Assembly: GCF_011045195.1 (NCBI RefSeq)
Contig: NZ_CP049199.1
Location: 3,889,501 to 3,953,500 of the forward strand
DNA from: Caulobacter soli
GTDB taxonomy: Bacteria; Pseudomonadota; Alphaproteobacteria; Caulobacterales; Caulobacteraceae
DNA length: 64,000 nt
Direction: 5' to 3'
Part shown: piece after piece, positions 35,554 to 44,266 of the stretch
How positions within the stretch are numbered: position 1 is the stretch's first letter
Layout of the letters: the number at the start of each line of letters is the position of its first letter
Position numbers and translations under genes: made by a program
Notes under the pieces: generated by a model
Told to the model about the DNA's origin: nothing
Seen by the model: the letters and a program-made list of their open reading frames with translations, nothing else
The model's database searches: none

Positions 35554-36824
35554 CAGAAGCCTCGTTGCTGGATGGTGTGCGCCGCGCGGCTCAAGTCTTC
35601 CTGGAAGGAAGGATGGGCGATGGCGATCAGGCGGCGGGTGCGCTCGGCCAGGGTCTGGCCCTTCAGCTCGGCCGCGCCGAACTCGGTGACGATGACGTCG
35701 ACGTCGCTGCGCGCCGTGGTCACCGGGCCCGACAAGGCCGGAACGATGCGGCTGATCGCGCCGTCCTTGGCGGTGGCCGGGAGAGCAATGATCGAGCAGC
35801 CGCCGGGCGAGCGTGCGCCGGCCCGGACGAAATCGACCTGCCCCCCGGTGCCGCCCATATAGGCCGCGCCGCTCTGCTCGGCGTTGACCTGGCCGGTCAG
35901 GTCGACCTCCAGCGCCGAGTTGATCGTGACCAGGCGCTCCAGTCGGGCCAGCACCGCCGCGTCGTGGGTGTAGCTGGTCGCGCACATGCGGATGGCGGCG
36001 TTGCGGTGGGCGAAGTCGTAGAGCTTGCGCGTGCCGATCAAGGCGCCGTTGATCGAGACGCCGGTGTCGATGGCCTTGCGGGCGTTGGTGACGACGCCGG
36101 CCTCGACCAGCTCGACCAGGCCATCGCCCAGCATGCCCGAATGGACGCCCAGGTCCTTGCGGTCGTGCAGCAGGCGCAGGATGGCGTCCGGCACCGCGCC
36201 GACGCCGGTCTGGATCACCGCGCCATCGCCGATATAGGCGGCGGCGTGCTTGGCGATGGCTTCGTCGGTCGGACCGATCCTGGCCGGCGCGACTTCCACT
36301 GGGCCTCGCGAGACGTGAACAGCGCAATGGATCCGCGCCGCCGGCAGCAGTTCGCCGAAGGTGTAGGGCACCTGGTCGTTGACCTCGGCGATCACCACGC
36401 GGGCCTTGTCGACGGTGGCGCGCACGTGGTCGGCGACCAGGCCGAAGCTGTGGTTTCCCTCGGAATCCGCCGGACTGACCTGGACGAAGGCCACGTCGCA
36501 GCCGATCAGTCCCTCGGCGATCATCGGCCCCAGCTGGCTGACATGGGCGGGGATGACCCCCAGCTTGCCGGCCTTGGTCATCGACCGCAGCGCGCCGATG
36601 GCGCCCATGCTGGTCAGGGAAAAGCTGTCGGCCGTCTCCGGCGTGAACAGGCCCGAGAAGCTGGTGGCGATGAAGGCCGACAGGTCGCCGATGTCCCGAC
36701 CCTGGGCAATCAGCGCCTCGACCAGGGTCGTCGGCTCGCCACAGGCCTGGCCGATGACGATGCGGTCGCCCGAACGGACGAATTGGCTCAGGTCAAGCCC
36801 GGCAGCGTCCGTGACCACGGTCAC
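35553..36824 (-). CDS. Acetyl-CoA hydrolase/4-hydroxybutyrate CoA-transferase family protein
   Basis: 423 residues from a GTG that overlaps the stop of the CitE-like gene (GTGA). The family signature INSALEVDLTGQVNAE (contains the catalytic Glu), then GGTGGQVDFVRGA-like GGQVDFVRAGARSPGG, is clear. It transfers CoA between short acyl-CoAs and free acids, or hydrolyses acyl-CoA. In this operon it could recycle CoA from a product acyl-CoA onto an incoming acid. Length is typical. Confidence 0.9.
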   Translation of the reverse strand: MTVVTDAAGLDLSQFVRSGDRIVIGQACGEPTTLVEALIAQGRDIGDLSAFIATSFSGLFTPETADSFSLTSMGAIGALRSMTKAGKLGVIPAHVSQLGPMIAEGLIGCDVAFVQVSPADSEGNHSFGLVADHVRATVDKARVVIAEVNDQVPYTFGELLPAARIHCAVHVSRGPVEVAPARIGPTDEAIAKHAAAYIGDGAVIQTGVGAVPDAILRLLHDRKDLGVHSGMLGDGLVELVEAGVVTNARKAIDTGVSINGALIGTRKLYDFAHRNAAIRMCATSYTHDAAVLARLERLVTINSALEVDLTGQVNAEQSGAAYMGGTGGQVDFVRAGARSPGGCSIIALPATAKDGAISRIVPALSGPVTTARSDVDVIVTEFGAAELKGQTLAERTRRLIAIAHPSFQEDLSRAAHTIQQRGF

Positions 36825-37714
36825 GACTGTTCCGCCAGGGCCAGCAGCGCCTGGGCGCGAGCCAGGTAGGGCCGGTCCAGCATGCCGCCCTTGTAACCGA
36901 TCGTGCCGACGCCAGGATTGGCGGCGAACAGGTCGACGACTTCCTGGGCGTAGGCGATCTCTTCGGCGGTCGGGCTGAAGGCGGCGTTGATGACGTCGAC
37001 TTGGGCCGGGTGGATGGCCAGCATGCCGCGATAGCCGTCGCGCCGCACCTGCTCGGCCCGAGTCTTCAGCTTCTCCAGGTCGCGGAAGTCGCCTTGGATA
37101 GTCTCGATGGGCGTCACCCGGGCGGCCGAGGCGCCCAACAGGCACAGGCTGCGGGCCAGCTGGTAGGTGAAGGCGTACCCGCCGTCGGGATTGCGGTTCT
37201 CGCTGGCGCCCAGGGCGTCGGCCAGATCCTCGGCGCCCCAGGTCATGGCGACCAGACGCGGCGCGCCGGCGTAGTCGCCGGTGGTGAACATGCCCTCGGC
37301 CGTCTCGGTGACCAGGGCGATGACCTTGGTCGCGCCCTGCTCGATGCCGTTGGCGGCCTCGAACGCCGACAGGTAGTGGTCCAGCAGTTCGACGTCGCCC
37401 CGCCCGAGCGACTTGGGCAGCATGATCCCGCCGGGACGCCCCGGCATGATCGCCGCCAGGTCGGTCAAGGTGTGCGGTCCGTCCAGCGGATTGACCCGCA
37501 CCCACAGCCGCGAGCGGTCTTCAGGCTGCCGGGACAGGAACTCGGCGACCACACGGCGGGCCGTGGGTTTCTCCTCGGGCGCCACGGCGTCTTCCAGGTC
37601 GAAGATGACGATGTCGGCCGAGCCTGCGGTCGCCTTCTCCATCTTCTTTTCGCTGTCGCCCGGCGCGAAGAGCCAGGAGCGCATCTTCAGCGGGGTGTCT
37701 TTGGCCGTGGTCAT
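36821..37714 (-). CDS. HpcH/HpaI aldolase/citrate lyase beta-like (CitE/malyl-CoA lyase superfamily)
   Basis: 297 residues from ATG at 37714. The TIM-barrel CitE signature is present: RSWLFAPGD, DIVIFDLEDAVAPEEK (Mg2+ ligands), WVRVNPLDGP, MLPKS, ALVTETAEGMFTTGDYA and GYRGMLAIHPAQVDVINAAFSPT. Members cleave or form C-C bonds in malyl-, citramalyl- or hydroxymethylglutaryl-type CoA esters. A retro-aldol step on a hydroxyacyl-CoA intermediate is likely here. It lies between the acyl-CoA dehydrogenase and the CoA-transferase, whose start overlaps its stop. Confidence 0.9.
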   Translation of the reverse strand: MTTAKDTPLKMRSWLFAPGDSEKKMEKATAGSADIVIFDLEDAVAPEEKPTARRVVAEFLSRQPEDRSRLWVRVNPLDGPHTLTDLAAIMPGRPGGIMLPKSLGRGDVELLDHYLSAFEAANGIEQGATKVIALVTETAEGMFTTGDYAGAPRLVAMTWGAEDLADALGASENRNPDGGYAFTYQLARSLCLLGASAARVTPIETIQGDFRDLEKLKTRAEQVRRDGYRGMLAIHPAQVDVINAAFSPTAEEIAYAQEVVDLFAANPGVGTIGYKGGMLDRPYLARAQALLALAEQS

Positions 37715-37727
37715 CAATGCTTCCCGC

Positions 37728-38894
37728 TCAGTAGGATTTCGGCAGTTCCAGGACCTTCTCGGCCAGGTAGTTGAGGATCATGTGCGGGCTGACCGGCGCG
37801 GTCCTGGGGATCAGGCTTTCGCGCACGTAACGTTCCACATGATACTCCGCCGCGTAGCCCATGCCGCCCAGGGTGAGCATGGCGGTGTGGCAGGCCTCGA
37901 AGCCGAACTCGCCGGCCAGGTACTTGGCCGCATTGGCCTCGACACCGCAATCCTCGCCCTTGTCGAACAGGTTGGCCGCCTTCATCGCCATCAGATTGGC
38001 GGCCTCCAGCTGGGCCCAGCACTTGGCCAGCGGATGCTGGATGCCCTGGTTCTGGCCGATGGGCCGATCAAAGACGATCCGCTCGCGGGCGTAGCGGGCG
38101 GCGCGCTTGATCGCCGCTCGCCCCAACCCAACAGCCTCCGAAGCCAGCAGCACCCGCTCGGGGTTCAGTCCGTGCAGGATGATCTTGAAGCCCTCGCCCT
38201 CGGGCCCGATGCGGTCCTCTTCCGGGATCCACAGGTCCTCGATGAACAGCATGTTCGAGTCGATCGCGTGGCGGCCCATCTTGTGGATCAGCCGCACGTC
38301 GATCTTTGAGCGGTCGAAGTCGGTGTAGAACAGCGACAGCCCCTCGGTCTTGCGCTTGACCTGGTCGATCGGTGTCGTGCGGGCCAGCAGCAGCATCTTG
38401 TTGGAGACCTGGGCCGTCGAGATCCAGATCTTCTCGCCATTGACCAGATAGCCGCCGTCCTTGCGCTCGGCGCGGGTCTTCAGCGCCGTGGTGTTGAGGC
38501 CGGCGTTGGGTTCGGTGACGGCGAAGCAAGCCTTGTCCTGGCCGCTGATGATCCCCGGGATCGAGCGCTGCTTCTGGTCTTCCGTGCCGAACAGGATGAT
38601 CGGCTGCAGGCCGAAGATGTTGATGTGCACCGCCGAGGCGCCGCTCATGCCCGCGCCGGACTCGGCGATGGCCTGCATCATGATCGAGGCTTCGGTGATG
38701 CCCAGGCCCGAGCCGCCATAGGCCTCCGGCATGGCGATGCCCAGCCAGCCGGCGTCGGCCAGCGAGCGGTAGAAATCCTCGGGAAAGACGCCCGACTGAT
38801 CGCGCTCCAGCCAGTACTCGTCCGGGAACTGCGAGCAGTGCTTGAGGATCGCCTCGCGGATGTTCTGCTGGTCCTGGGTGAAGGAGAAATCCAC
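37728..38894 (-). CDS. Acyl-CoA dehydrogenase
   Basis: 388 residues from GTG at 38894 (VDFSFTQDQQNIREAI). FAD/acyl-CoA signatures: CFAVTEPNAGLNTTALKTRAE, YLVNGEKIWIS, RVLLASEAVGLGRAAIKRAARYARER and LGGMGYAAEYHVERYVRES, which carries the usual catalytic Glu of the C-terminal type. It introduces an alpha,beta-double bond. Full-length and self-sufficient, unlike the paired dehydrogenases at 44-49 kb. First gene of a four-gene operon with lyase, CoA-transferase and crotonase; a TATCG site lies 86 bp upstream. Confidence 0.93.
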   Translation of the reverse strand: MDFSFTQDQQNIREAILKHCSQFPDEYWLERDQSGVFPEDFYRSLADAGWLGIAMPEAYGGSGLGITEASIMMQAIAESGAGMSGASAVHINIFGLQPIILFGTEDQKQRSIPGIISGQDKACFAVTEPNAGLNTTALKTRAERKDGGYLVNGEKIWISTAQVSNKMLLLARTTPIDQVKRKTEGLSLFYTDFDRSKIDVRLIHKMGRHAIDSNMLFIEDLWIPEEDRIGPEGEGFKIILHGLNPERVLLASEAVGLGRAAIKRAARYARERIVFDRPIGQNQGIQHPLAKCWAQLEAANLMAMKAANLFDKGEDCGVEANAAKYLAGEFGFEACHTAMLTLGGMGYAAEYHVERYVRESLIPRTAPVSPHMILNYLAEKVLELPKSY

Positions 38895-38979
38895 GGCTTT
38901 GCGACCTTGTTTCGGGGCAATTGGGCTGCGTCGGCGGGTAGCAGCCGTGGCCGGGCGCCACAACGACCCGGCCGGCACA

Positions 38980-38995
38980 TATCGCCTGTGCGGAG
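38980..38995. promoter_or_regulatory. TATCG-N6-CGATA-type site 2 (divergent promoter)
   Basis: TATCG-CCTGTG-CGGAG, 86 bp before the acyl-CoA dehydrogenase start and 64 bp before the divergent CoA-transferase start. Left half perfect, right half keeps only CG. Confidence 0.5.
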
Positions 38996-39059
38996 GGCAA
39001 GCCGATGGATTTAGGCCGCCCATTGGCCTAGCCGCTATAGGGCGGTTAGGGAGCTATAA

Positions 39060-40247
39060 GTGGACAAGAAACCTCGGGGCTCAGGCCCCCTGTCCGGCGT
39101 ACGCGTGATCGACCTGACCAGCATGGTCTTCGGCCCCTACGCCACCCAGATCATGGCCGACATGGGCGCCGACGTGATCAAGGTCGAGCCGCCCTCGGGC
39201 GACGCCACGCGCTATATCTCGGTCGGCCCGACGCCCGACCTGGCCGGCGTGTTCGTCAACGTGAACCGCGGCAAGCGCAGCATCGTGCTGGACCTGCAGA
39301 GCGACGACGGCAAGGCGGGCTTGCGCGCCCTGCTGGAACAGGCCGACGTCTTCATCCACTCGATGCGGTCCAAGGCCATCGCCAAGCTGGGCTTCGACTA
39401 CGACAGCGTCGCGAAGCTGAATCCGTCGATCGTCTACACCAACTGCTACGGCTACGGCCGCGAGGGGCCCGAGCGCGATCAGCCGGCCTATGACGACACC
39501 ATCCAGGCCGAGTGCGGCCTGACCGCCGTCCAGCAGATGCTGACGGGCGAGGCCAACTATGTCGGCACCATCGTCGCCGACAAGGTGGCGGGCCTGACCG
39601 CCCTCTACGCCACCACCATGGCCCTGTTCCACCGCGAGCGGACCGGCGAGGGCCAGGAGGTCGAGATCGGCATGTTCGAGACCATGGCCTCGTTCATGCT
39701 GGTCGAGCACGCCAACGGCGCGATGTTCGATCCGCCGCTCGGCCCGGCGCACTATCCGCGCGTGGTGGCCGCCAACCGCAAGCCCTACCGCACCAAGGAC
39801 AGCCACGTTTCGGCGCTGATCTACAACGACAAGCACTGGGCGCTGTTCGTCGAGGCGGTGAAGCCCGCCTGGGCCGACGCGGGGATGGCGACGCTGAACG
39901 AGCGCGCCCGCCAGATCGACCGCATCTACGGCCTGCTGGCGGAAACCTTCCTGGAGCGCACGACGGCCGAATGGCTGGACCTGCTGCGCAGGCTGGGCAT
40001 CCCGGCCGCGCCGCTGCGCACCCCCGACGAGCTGTTCGACAACCCCCACCTGAACGCCGTCGGCTTCTTCGAGACCGTGGACTCGCCCCGGGGCAAGATC
40101 CGCTTCCCGGGCGTCCCGACCACCTTCTCGGCGACGCCGGGCAAGGTCCACGGCCCCGCGCCCGAGCTGGGCGAACATACGCGGCAAATCCGCGACGAGT
40201 TCGGCCTGAACGCGGCCGACCACGCCAAGACCGGGAGTGACAAGTGA
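39060..40247 (+). CDS. Family III CoA-transferase (CaiB/BaiF)
   Basis: 395 residues from GTG at 39060. SGVRVIDLTSMVFGPYATQIMADMGADVIKVEPPSGD is the conserved N-terminus. PAYDDTIQAECGLT holds the catalytic Asp; RTGEGQEVEIGMFETMASFM is also typical. It transfers CoA between acids, as in carnitine, bile acid, oxalate or benzylsuccinate metabolism, so it could activate the substrate without ATP. BaiF-type CoA-transferases act on bile acids, but specificity cannot be told here. Followed without gap by an SDR and a SnoaL-like gene. Confidence 0.93.
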   Translation: MDKKPRGSGPLSGVRVIDLTSMVFGPYATQIMADMGADVIKVEPPSGDATRYISVGPTPDLAGVFVNVNRGKRSIVLDLQSDDGKAGLRALLEQADVFIHSMRSKAIAKLGFDYDSVAKLNPSIVYTNCYGYGREGPERDQPAYDDTIQAECGLTAVQQMLTGEANYVGTIVADKVAGLTALYATTMALFHRERTGEGQEVEIGMFETMASFMLVEHANGAMFDPPLGPAHYPRVVAANRKPYRTKDSHVSALIYNDKHWALFVEAVKPAWADAGMATLNERARQIDRIYGLLAETFLERTTAEWLDLLRRLGIPAAPLRTPDELFDNPHLNAVGFFETVDSPRGKIRFPGVPTTFSATPGKVHGPAPELGEHTRQIRDEFGLNAADHAKTGSDK

Positions 40248-41107
40248 TGGGCGTTTTGTCAGGCAAGGTCGCCGTGGTGACCGGCGCCAGCCGCGGCATC
40301 GGCAAGGGCATCGCCCTGGCCCTCGCCGAGGCCGGCGCCACCGTCTACGTCACGGGTCGGACGGTGAACGCGGGCGAGCATCCCCTGCCCGGTACGGTCG
40401 GCGAGACCGCGCTGGAGTGCGATCGCCGGGGCGGCAAGGGCGTCGCCGTCCAGGTCGACCACGCCAACGACGACCAGGTCGCCGCCCTGTTCGCCCAGGT
40501 CGAGCGCGAGCAAGGCCGGCTGGACATCCTGGTCAACAACGCCTTCGCCCTGCCCGAGGACCTGACCGAGCCCAAGCCCTTCTGGGAAAAGCCGCTGTCG
40601 AACTGGGAGATGGTCGACGTCGGCGTACGCTCCAACTACGTGGCGGCCTGGCACGCGGCCAAGATCATGACGCCCCGGAAGTCCGGGCTGATCGTGGCCA
40701 TCTCGGGCTATGTCGGCGTGACCTACACCTATGGCGTGGTGTTCGGCACGTGCAAGTCGGCGGTCGACCGCATGGCGCGCGACATGGCCATCGAGCTGAA
40801 GCCCTTCGACATCGCCTCGGTCTCGCTGTGGCAGGGCCTGACCTTCACCGAGCGCGCCGAGCGCAACATCGCCGCCAATCCGGCCATGAAGCAGAGCGTC
40901 GTCACCAATCCGCTGGTCGGCTGTTCGCCGGAGTTTCCGGGCCGGGTGATCGTGGCCCTGGCCAGCGATCCCAAGGTGATGAGCCGCTCGGGCGCCACCT
41001 ACATCACCGCCGAGCTGGCCCAGGACTACGGGGTCACCGACATCGACGGCAAAGTCATCCCGTCGCTGCGCGAACAGCGCGGCTCGCCGATCTGGCAAGC
41101 GATCTAG
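40247..41107 (+). CDS. SDR (DHRS1-like) with catalytic Tyr replaced by Phe
   Basis: 286 residues from ATG at 40247, which overlaps the CoA-transferase stop. TGASRGIGKG binds the nucleotide; NNAF stands in place of NNAG. The active-site Lys is K170, but the residue four before it is F166 (TYGVVFGTCKSA) instead of Tyr; S153 is present. Y162 is eight positions before Lys and unlikely to replace it. Long insert EHPLPGTVGETALECDRRGGKG matches the DHRS1-like subgroup. It may be a dehydrogenase with an altered mechanism or a non-catalytic/lyase-like SDR. Confidence 0.87.
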   Translation: MGVLSGKVAVVTGASRGIGKGIALALAEAGATVYVTGRTVNAGEHPLPGTVGETALECDRRGGKGVAVQVDHANDDQVAALFAQVEREQGRLDILVNNAFALPEDLTEPKPFWEKPLSNWEMVDVGVRSNYVAAWHAAKIMTPRKSGLIVAISGYVGVTYTYGVVFGTCKSAVDRMARDMAIELKPFDIASVSLWQGLTFTERAERNIAANPAMKQSVVTNPLVGCSPEFPGRVIVALASDPKVMSRSGATYITAELAQDYGVTDIDGKVIPSLREQRGSPIWQAI

Positions 41108-41116
41108 GAGCACGAC

Positions 41117-41671
41117 ATGAGCAGCGACACCGACAAGCTGGCCCGCCTGAGCGGGCTGCTGGACCGCCAGGACATCCACGACGCCCTGACCCGCTTCAGC
41201 CGGGGCATGGACCGTTTCGATCGCGAGACGTTCCTGTCGGCCTTCCACGCCGACGCCGAGATCGCCGCCGGCACGTTCGTGGGCCAGCCCGACGCCCTCT
41301 ACGACTGGGCGCGCAACATGCACGACATCGGCCAGTCGGCCACGCACCACGCGCTGCTGAACCACAGCTGCGACCTGGACGGCGACACCGCCCACACCGA
41401 GACCTACTACCTGTTCGCCGCGCGCAATCGCGACGACAGCAACTGGATCGCCGGGGGCCGCTATATCGACCGGTTCGAACGCCGCGACGGCGCCTGGAAG
41501 ATCGCGGTGCGCAGCACGGTGATCGAATGGTCGGGCGTGCTGCCGACCATGCCGATCCCCTTCGGCGACGTGCCAGGCATCCACCTCAACGGCGTGGCCT
41601 CGCGCGGCCCGGACGATCTGTCCTACCGCCGCCCGCTGACCAACCTGCGCGAGCCGAACGTTCCGGCCTGA
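41117..41671 (+). CDS. SnoaL/NTF2-like small enzyme or cyclase
   Basis: 184 residues with the cone-shaped SnoaL-like fold signature: LLDRQDIHDALTRFSRGMDRFDRETFLSAFHADAEIAAGTFVG, HHALLNHSCDLDGDTAHTETYYLFAARN and GGRYIDRFERRDGAWKIAVRSTVIEW. Proteins of this group include dehydratases, hydroxysteroid-type isomerases and ring-hydroxylating dioxygenase beta-like folds. It follows the SDR by 9 bp with an AGGAG site. A role as hydratase/isomerase, or as an accessory of the Rieske enzyme encoded downstream, is possible; neither is proven. Confidence 0.82.
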   Translation: MSSDTDKLARLSGLLDRQDIHDALTRFSRGMDRFDRETFLSAFHADAEIAAGTFVGQPDALYDWARNMHDIGQSATHHALLNHSCDLDGDTAHTETYYLFAARNRDDSNWIAGGRYIDRFERRDGAWKIAVRSTVIEWSGVLPTMPIPFGDVPGIHLNGVASRGPDDLSYRRPLTNLREPNVPA

Positions 41672-41681
41672 CCTCTCGACT

Positions 41682-41711
41682 CCAACATTCCGGCGAAGGC
41701 CGGGATGTTGG
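41682..41711. terminator. 13-bp stem hairpin after the SnoaL-like gene
   Basis: CCAACATTCCGGC (41682-41694), loop GAAG, GCCGGGATGTTGG (41699-41711) with one G-T pair. Same core as the hairpin at 24252. No T-run, so REP-like rather than a classical terminator. Confidence 0.55.
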
Positions 41712-41756
41712 GCAGTGGGGGGTTGTTGAGGCAGATCAAGCCAAGGCGGCCGCGGT

Positions 41757-41772
41757 CATCGGGGCGGCGATA
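41757..41772. promoter_or_regulatory. TATCG-N6-CGATA-type site 3
   Basis: CATCG-GGGCGG-CGATA (on the minus strand TATCG-CCGCCC-CGATG), 86 bp upstream of the second Rieske gene at 41858. Nine of ten half-site positions match. Confidence 0.6.
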
Positions 41773-41857
41773 TCGGCGGAGGACAAGGCGGGTTCGCTTG
41801 CGCAGCGTCACCCACGGATTACCACTGTCCTCAAAACGCGATAGGTGAGGTTACCCC

Positions 41858-43261
41858 ATGGCTGACGGTGCAATGGCAGCGGAACGCCCCGTGCCGTTCT
41901 CGGTGGAAAATCCCGAGCGGATCCCGTCGCGACGCTATTTCGACGAAGAATTCTACCGCCTCGAGGGCGAGCATCTGTGGCCGCACGTCTGGCAGATGGC
42001 TTGCCGGCTGGAGCAGATCCCCAATGTCGGCGACTGGGTGGAGTACACCATCCTGGGCAGGTCGGTGATCGTCGTGCGCGGCAAGGAGGGCGTGAAAGCC
42101 TTCCACAACGCCTGCCGTCACCGCGGCGTGCCGCTGGTCGAGGAAGGGGGGCATGGCAACTGCAAGACGCCCGGCTTCATCTGCCCCTTCCACGGCTGGC
42201 GCTGGAACACCGAGGGCCAGAACACCTTCGTCTACGGCAAGCACATGTTCAGCGAGTCCCAGCTGGACCAGGCCGACCTGGCGCTGAAGCCTTGCCGCGT
42301 CGAGCTGTGGGGCGGCTGCGCCTTCATCAATTTCGACGACGACGCTCCATCGTTCCGCGACACGATCGGCCCGGTGGCCGACCGGATCGAAGCGCACGGC
42401 ATGAGCAAGCTGAAGTCGGAATGGTGGTACGCCACCGTCCTGCCGGCCAACTGGAAGGTGGCGATGGAAGCCTTCATGGAAGGCTACCACGTCATGCGCA
42501 CGCATCCGCAGCTGCAGCAGGCCGCGCCGATGCTCTACAACATGATGTACGGCATGGACACCGGCGGCATCGGCCTGCCGATCGACCCCAACATGACCGT
42601 GCGCCAGAACATCGCCGCGCAGATCAAGCACCTGGGGCTGCTGAGCGAAGGCATGGCCGGCATGGTCCACGCCAAGGAAGTCGAGATCGCCAAGCAGCTG
42701 GCCGATGTCGAGTTGCCCGAGGATCCCGCCCAGGCGGTGATGATGTGGTACGGCATCCTCAACCACCAGATCACCACCCAGCTGCGGGCCAAGGGCGAGG
42801 ACGTGCCGGACCTGAACGGCGTGGCGGTGTCCGACCCGATCAACGCGGTCGAGTTCCTGTTCCCGAACTACTTCCTGCTGCCGATGTTCTCGAGCATGTC
42901 ATCGTACCGCATCCGCCCGCTGGGTCCGGAAAGCTGCCTGTTCGAGCTGTGGTCGCTGACCCACGTGGCCGACGGCGTCGAGCACAAGACGCCGATGGAG
43001 CCGACCCTGCTGCCCTATGACAGCCAGGAGTTCCCGCCGATCCCGCGCCAGGACTATTCGAACATCCCGATCCAGCAGAAGGGCATGCACGCGGCCGGCT
43101 TCGACTACATGCGCCTGTCCAAGGACATCGAGGGCCTGATCAGCAACTACAACCGGATCATCGACGGCCACCTGAAGGGGGTCGCGCCGGACAAGCTGGC
43201 CTCGGCGACCAACCTGCTGGGCGGCAATTTCGACGGCAAGATCCTCGATCTCGGCTTCTGA
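41858..43261 (+). CDS. Rieske non-heme iron oxygenase, alpha subunit (second copy)
   Basis: 467 residues. Rieske ligands C86-R-H88 and C109-PF-H112. Mononuclear iron site in VAMEAFMEGYHVMRTHPQL (H211, H216). It resembles the first Rieske protein in layout but is clearly a different gene. Probably an alpha-only oxygenase acting on a ring or an alkyl substituent. It is followed 3 bp later by an EthD-domain gene and preceded by TATCG site 3. Ferredoxin from 46491 may supply electrons. Confidence 0.94.
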   Translation: MADGAMAAERPVPFSVENPERIPSRRYFDEEFYRLEGEHLWPHVWQMACRLEQIPNVGDWVEYTILGRSVIVVRGKEGVKAFHNACRHRGVPLVEEGGHGNCKTPGFICPFHGWRWNTEGQNTFVYGKHMFSESQLDQADLALKPCRVELWGGCAFINFDDDAPSFRDTIGPVADRIEAHGMSKLKSEWWYATVLPANWKVAMEAFMEGYHVMRTHPQLQQAAPMLYNMMYGMDTGGIGLPIDPNMTVRQNIAAQIKHLGLLSEGMAGMVHAKEVEIAKQLADVELPEDPAQAVMMWYGILNHQITTQLRAKGEDVPDLNGVAVSDPINAVEFLFPNYFLLPMFSSMSSYRIRPLGPESCLFELWSLTHVADGVEHKTPMEPTLLPYDSQEFPPIPRQDYSNIPIQQKGMHAAGFDYMRLSKDIEGLISNYNRIIDGHLKGVAPDKLASATNLLGGNFDGKILDLGF

Positions 43262-43264
43262 GCC

Positions 43265-43618
43265 GTGAGCGCGACGCCCAAGCTGCTGATCTTTCTAAAG
43301 CGGCGGCCTGGGCTGAGCCGCGAGGCATTCCGGGACTACTACGAGGCCAACCACGTCCCGCTGTGCCTGAAGTACATGGCGGGCGTGGACCGCTATTTCC
43401 GGCGCTACCTGGAGCCCGCTCCCGGCATGCCGGAAATGGAGGCCGACGTGGTCACCGAGGTCTGGATGAAGGACCAGGCGGCGCTGGACTACGTGCTGGC
43501 CAACGCCGCGAAGGATCGGCTGCCGCCCGACGTGCTGGCCGACGAGGAAAAGCTCTTCGACCGATCCAAGTCCCGGTTCTGCGCCGTGATCGAGTGCGAA
43601 ACCGACATGGCCGGCTGA
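43265..43618 (+). CDS. EthD-domain protein
   Basis: 117 residues from GTG at 43265, 3 bp after the Rieske gene. The EthD/ferredoxin-like alpha-beta barrel signature is KLLIFLKRRPGLSREAFRDYYEANHVPL...YFRRYLEP with EVWMKDQAALDYVL. EthD is required with a P450 system for ethyl tert-butyl ether breakdown in Rhodococcus; the biochemical role of the domain is unclear. Here it pairs with a Rieske oxygenase just as the broken ABM gene pairs with the other Rieske oxygenase. Both are small ferredoxin-fold dimers. Confidence 0.85.
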   Translation: MSATPKLLIFLKRRPGLSREAFRDYYEANHVPLCLKYMAGVDRYFRRYLEPAPGMPEMEADVVTEVWMKDQAALDYVLANAAKDRLPPDVLADEEKLFDRSKSRFCAVIECETDMAG

Positions 43619-43659
43619 GGGCTCGACCTAGCGCCCTAGAACAACGCTCAGGGGCCGCG

Positions 43660-43744
43660 CTCGTCCATCGACAAGCTCAGGATGAGGGCGACTGTTGTGA
43701 CGGCTGAAGTCGAATTCCTCATCCTGAGCTTGTCGATGGACGAG
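43660..43744. repeat. 28-bp inverted repeat, copy 2
   Basis: Perfect arms at 43660-43687 and 43717-43744 (CTCGTCCATCGACAAGCTC... and complement). Same family as 14397-14480. Lies between the convergent EthD and small secreted-protein genes. Confidence 0.88.
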
Positions 43745-43772
43745 GAATTCGCTCAGCGGCCGAACAAGCGCC

Positions 43773-44060
43773 CTACGGAAGTTTGGCCAGTTCCGCGTCG
43801 ATGGCGTCCAGCTTGTCGGCCGGAATGCCCTTGGGGTTCATGGCGTTGAGCTCGCGGAAGGTCTTGCCCTTGGCCATGACCATCCGGAGGTCTGACGAGA
43901 TGCCCGGAAACTGCTTTTCGACAATGGCCTTGGCCTGCGGATTGGCGAACAGGTCACCGACCGTGGTTTTCTGGGTCGAGAGACTGCCCGCGTGGGCGAC
44001 CGACAGCGGAGCCACGGCGATGCACGCCGCCAGAACGACGACTTTGAGATTCAACGGCAT
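43773..44060 (-). CDS. Small secreted/periplasmic protein of unknown function
   Basis: 95 residues from ATG at 44060 with GAGGAA upstream. The signal peptide is MPLNLKVVVLAACIAVAPLSVAHA, followed by a mature part of about 70 residues: TTVGDLFANPQAKAIVEKQFPGISSDLRMVMAKGKTFRELNAMNPKGIPADKLDAIDAELAKLP. The mature region reads like a short helical bundle. A longer open frame upstream to 44234 has no protein-like features. The 206-bp gap behind it (44061-44266) is AT-richer and probably holds its promoter. It interrupts the catabolic operons and may be unrelated to them. Confidence 0.7.
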   Translation of the reverse strand: MPLNLKVVVLAACIAVAPLSVAHAGSLSTQKTTVGDLFANPQAKAIVEKQFPGISSDLRMVMAKGKTFRELNAMNPKGIPADKLDAIDAELAKLP

Positions 44061-44266
44061 GTATTCCTCATCCATGATGGCGCGAAGGCGCAACCGATGA
44101 CTTGATCGGCGCCTGGCGAATTGAGTGAAATTGCAAATATTCCCCACGGCGGAGGCCACTATACTCGCCGCCCGCACGAAAATCGGATAACACGTTACTC
44201 GAAAGTAAACAAGCACGCTCCGGGGTAAATTCAAGACCTCATGCGACGAGATGCACGAGCGCCGTC

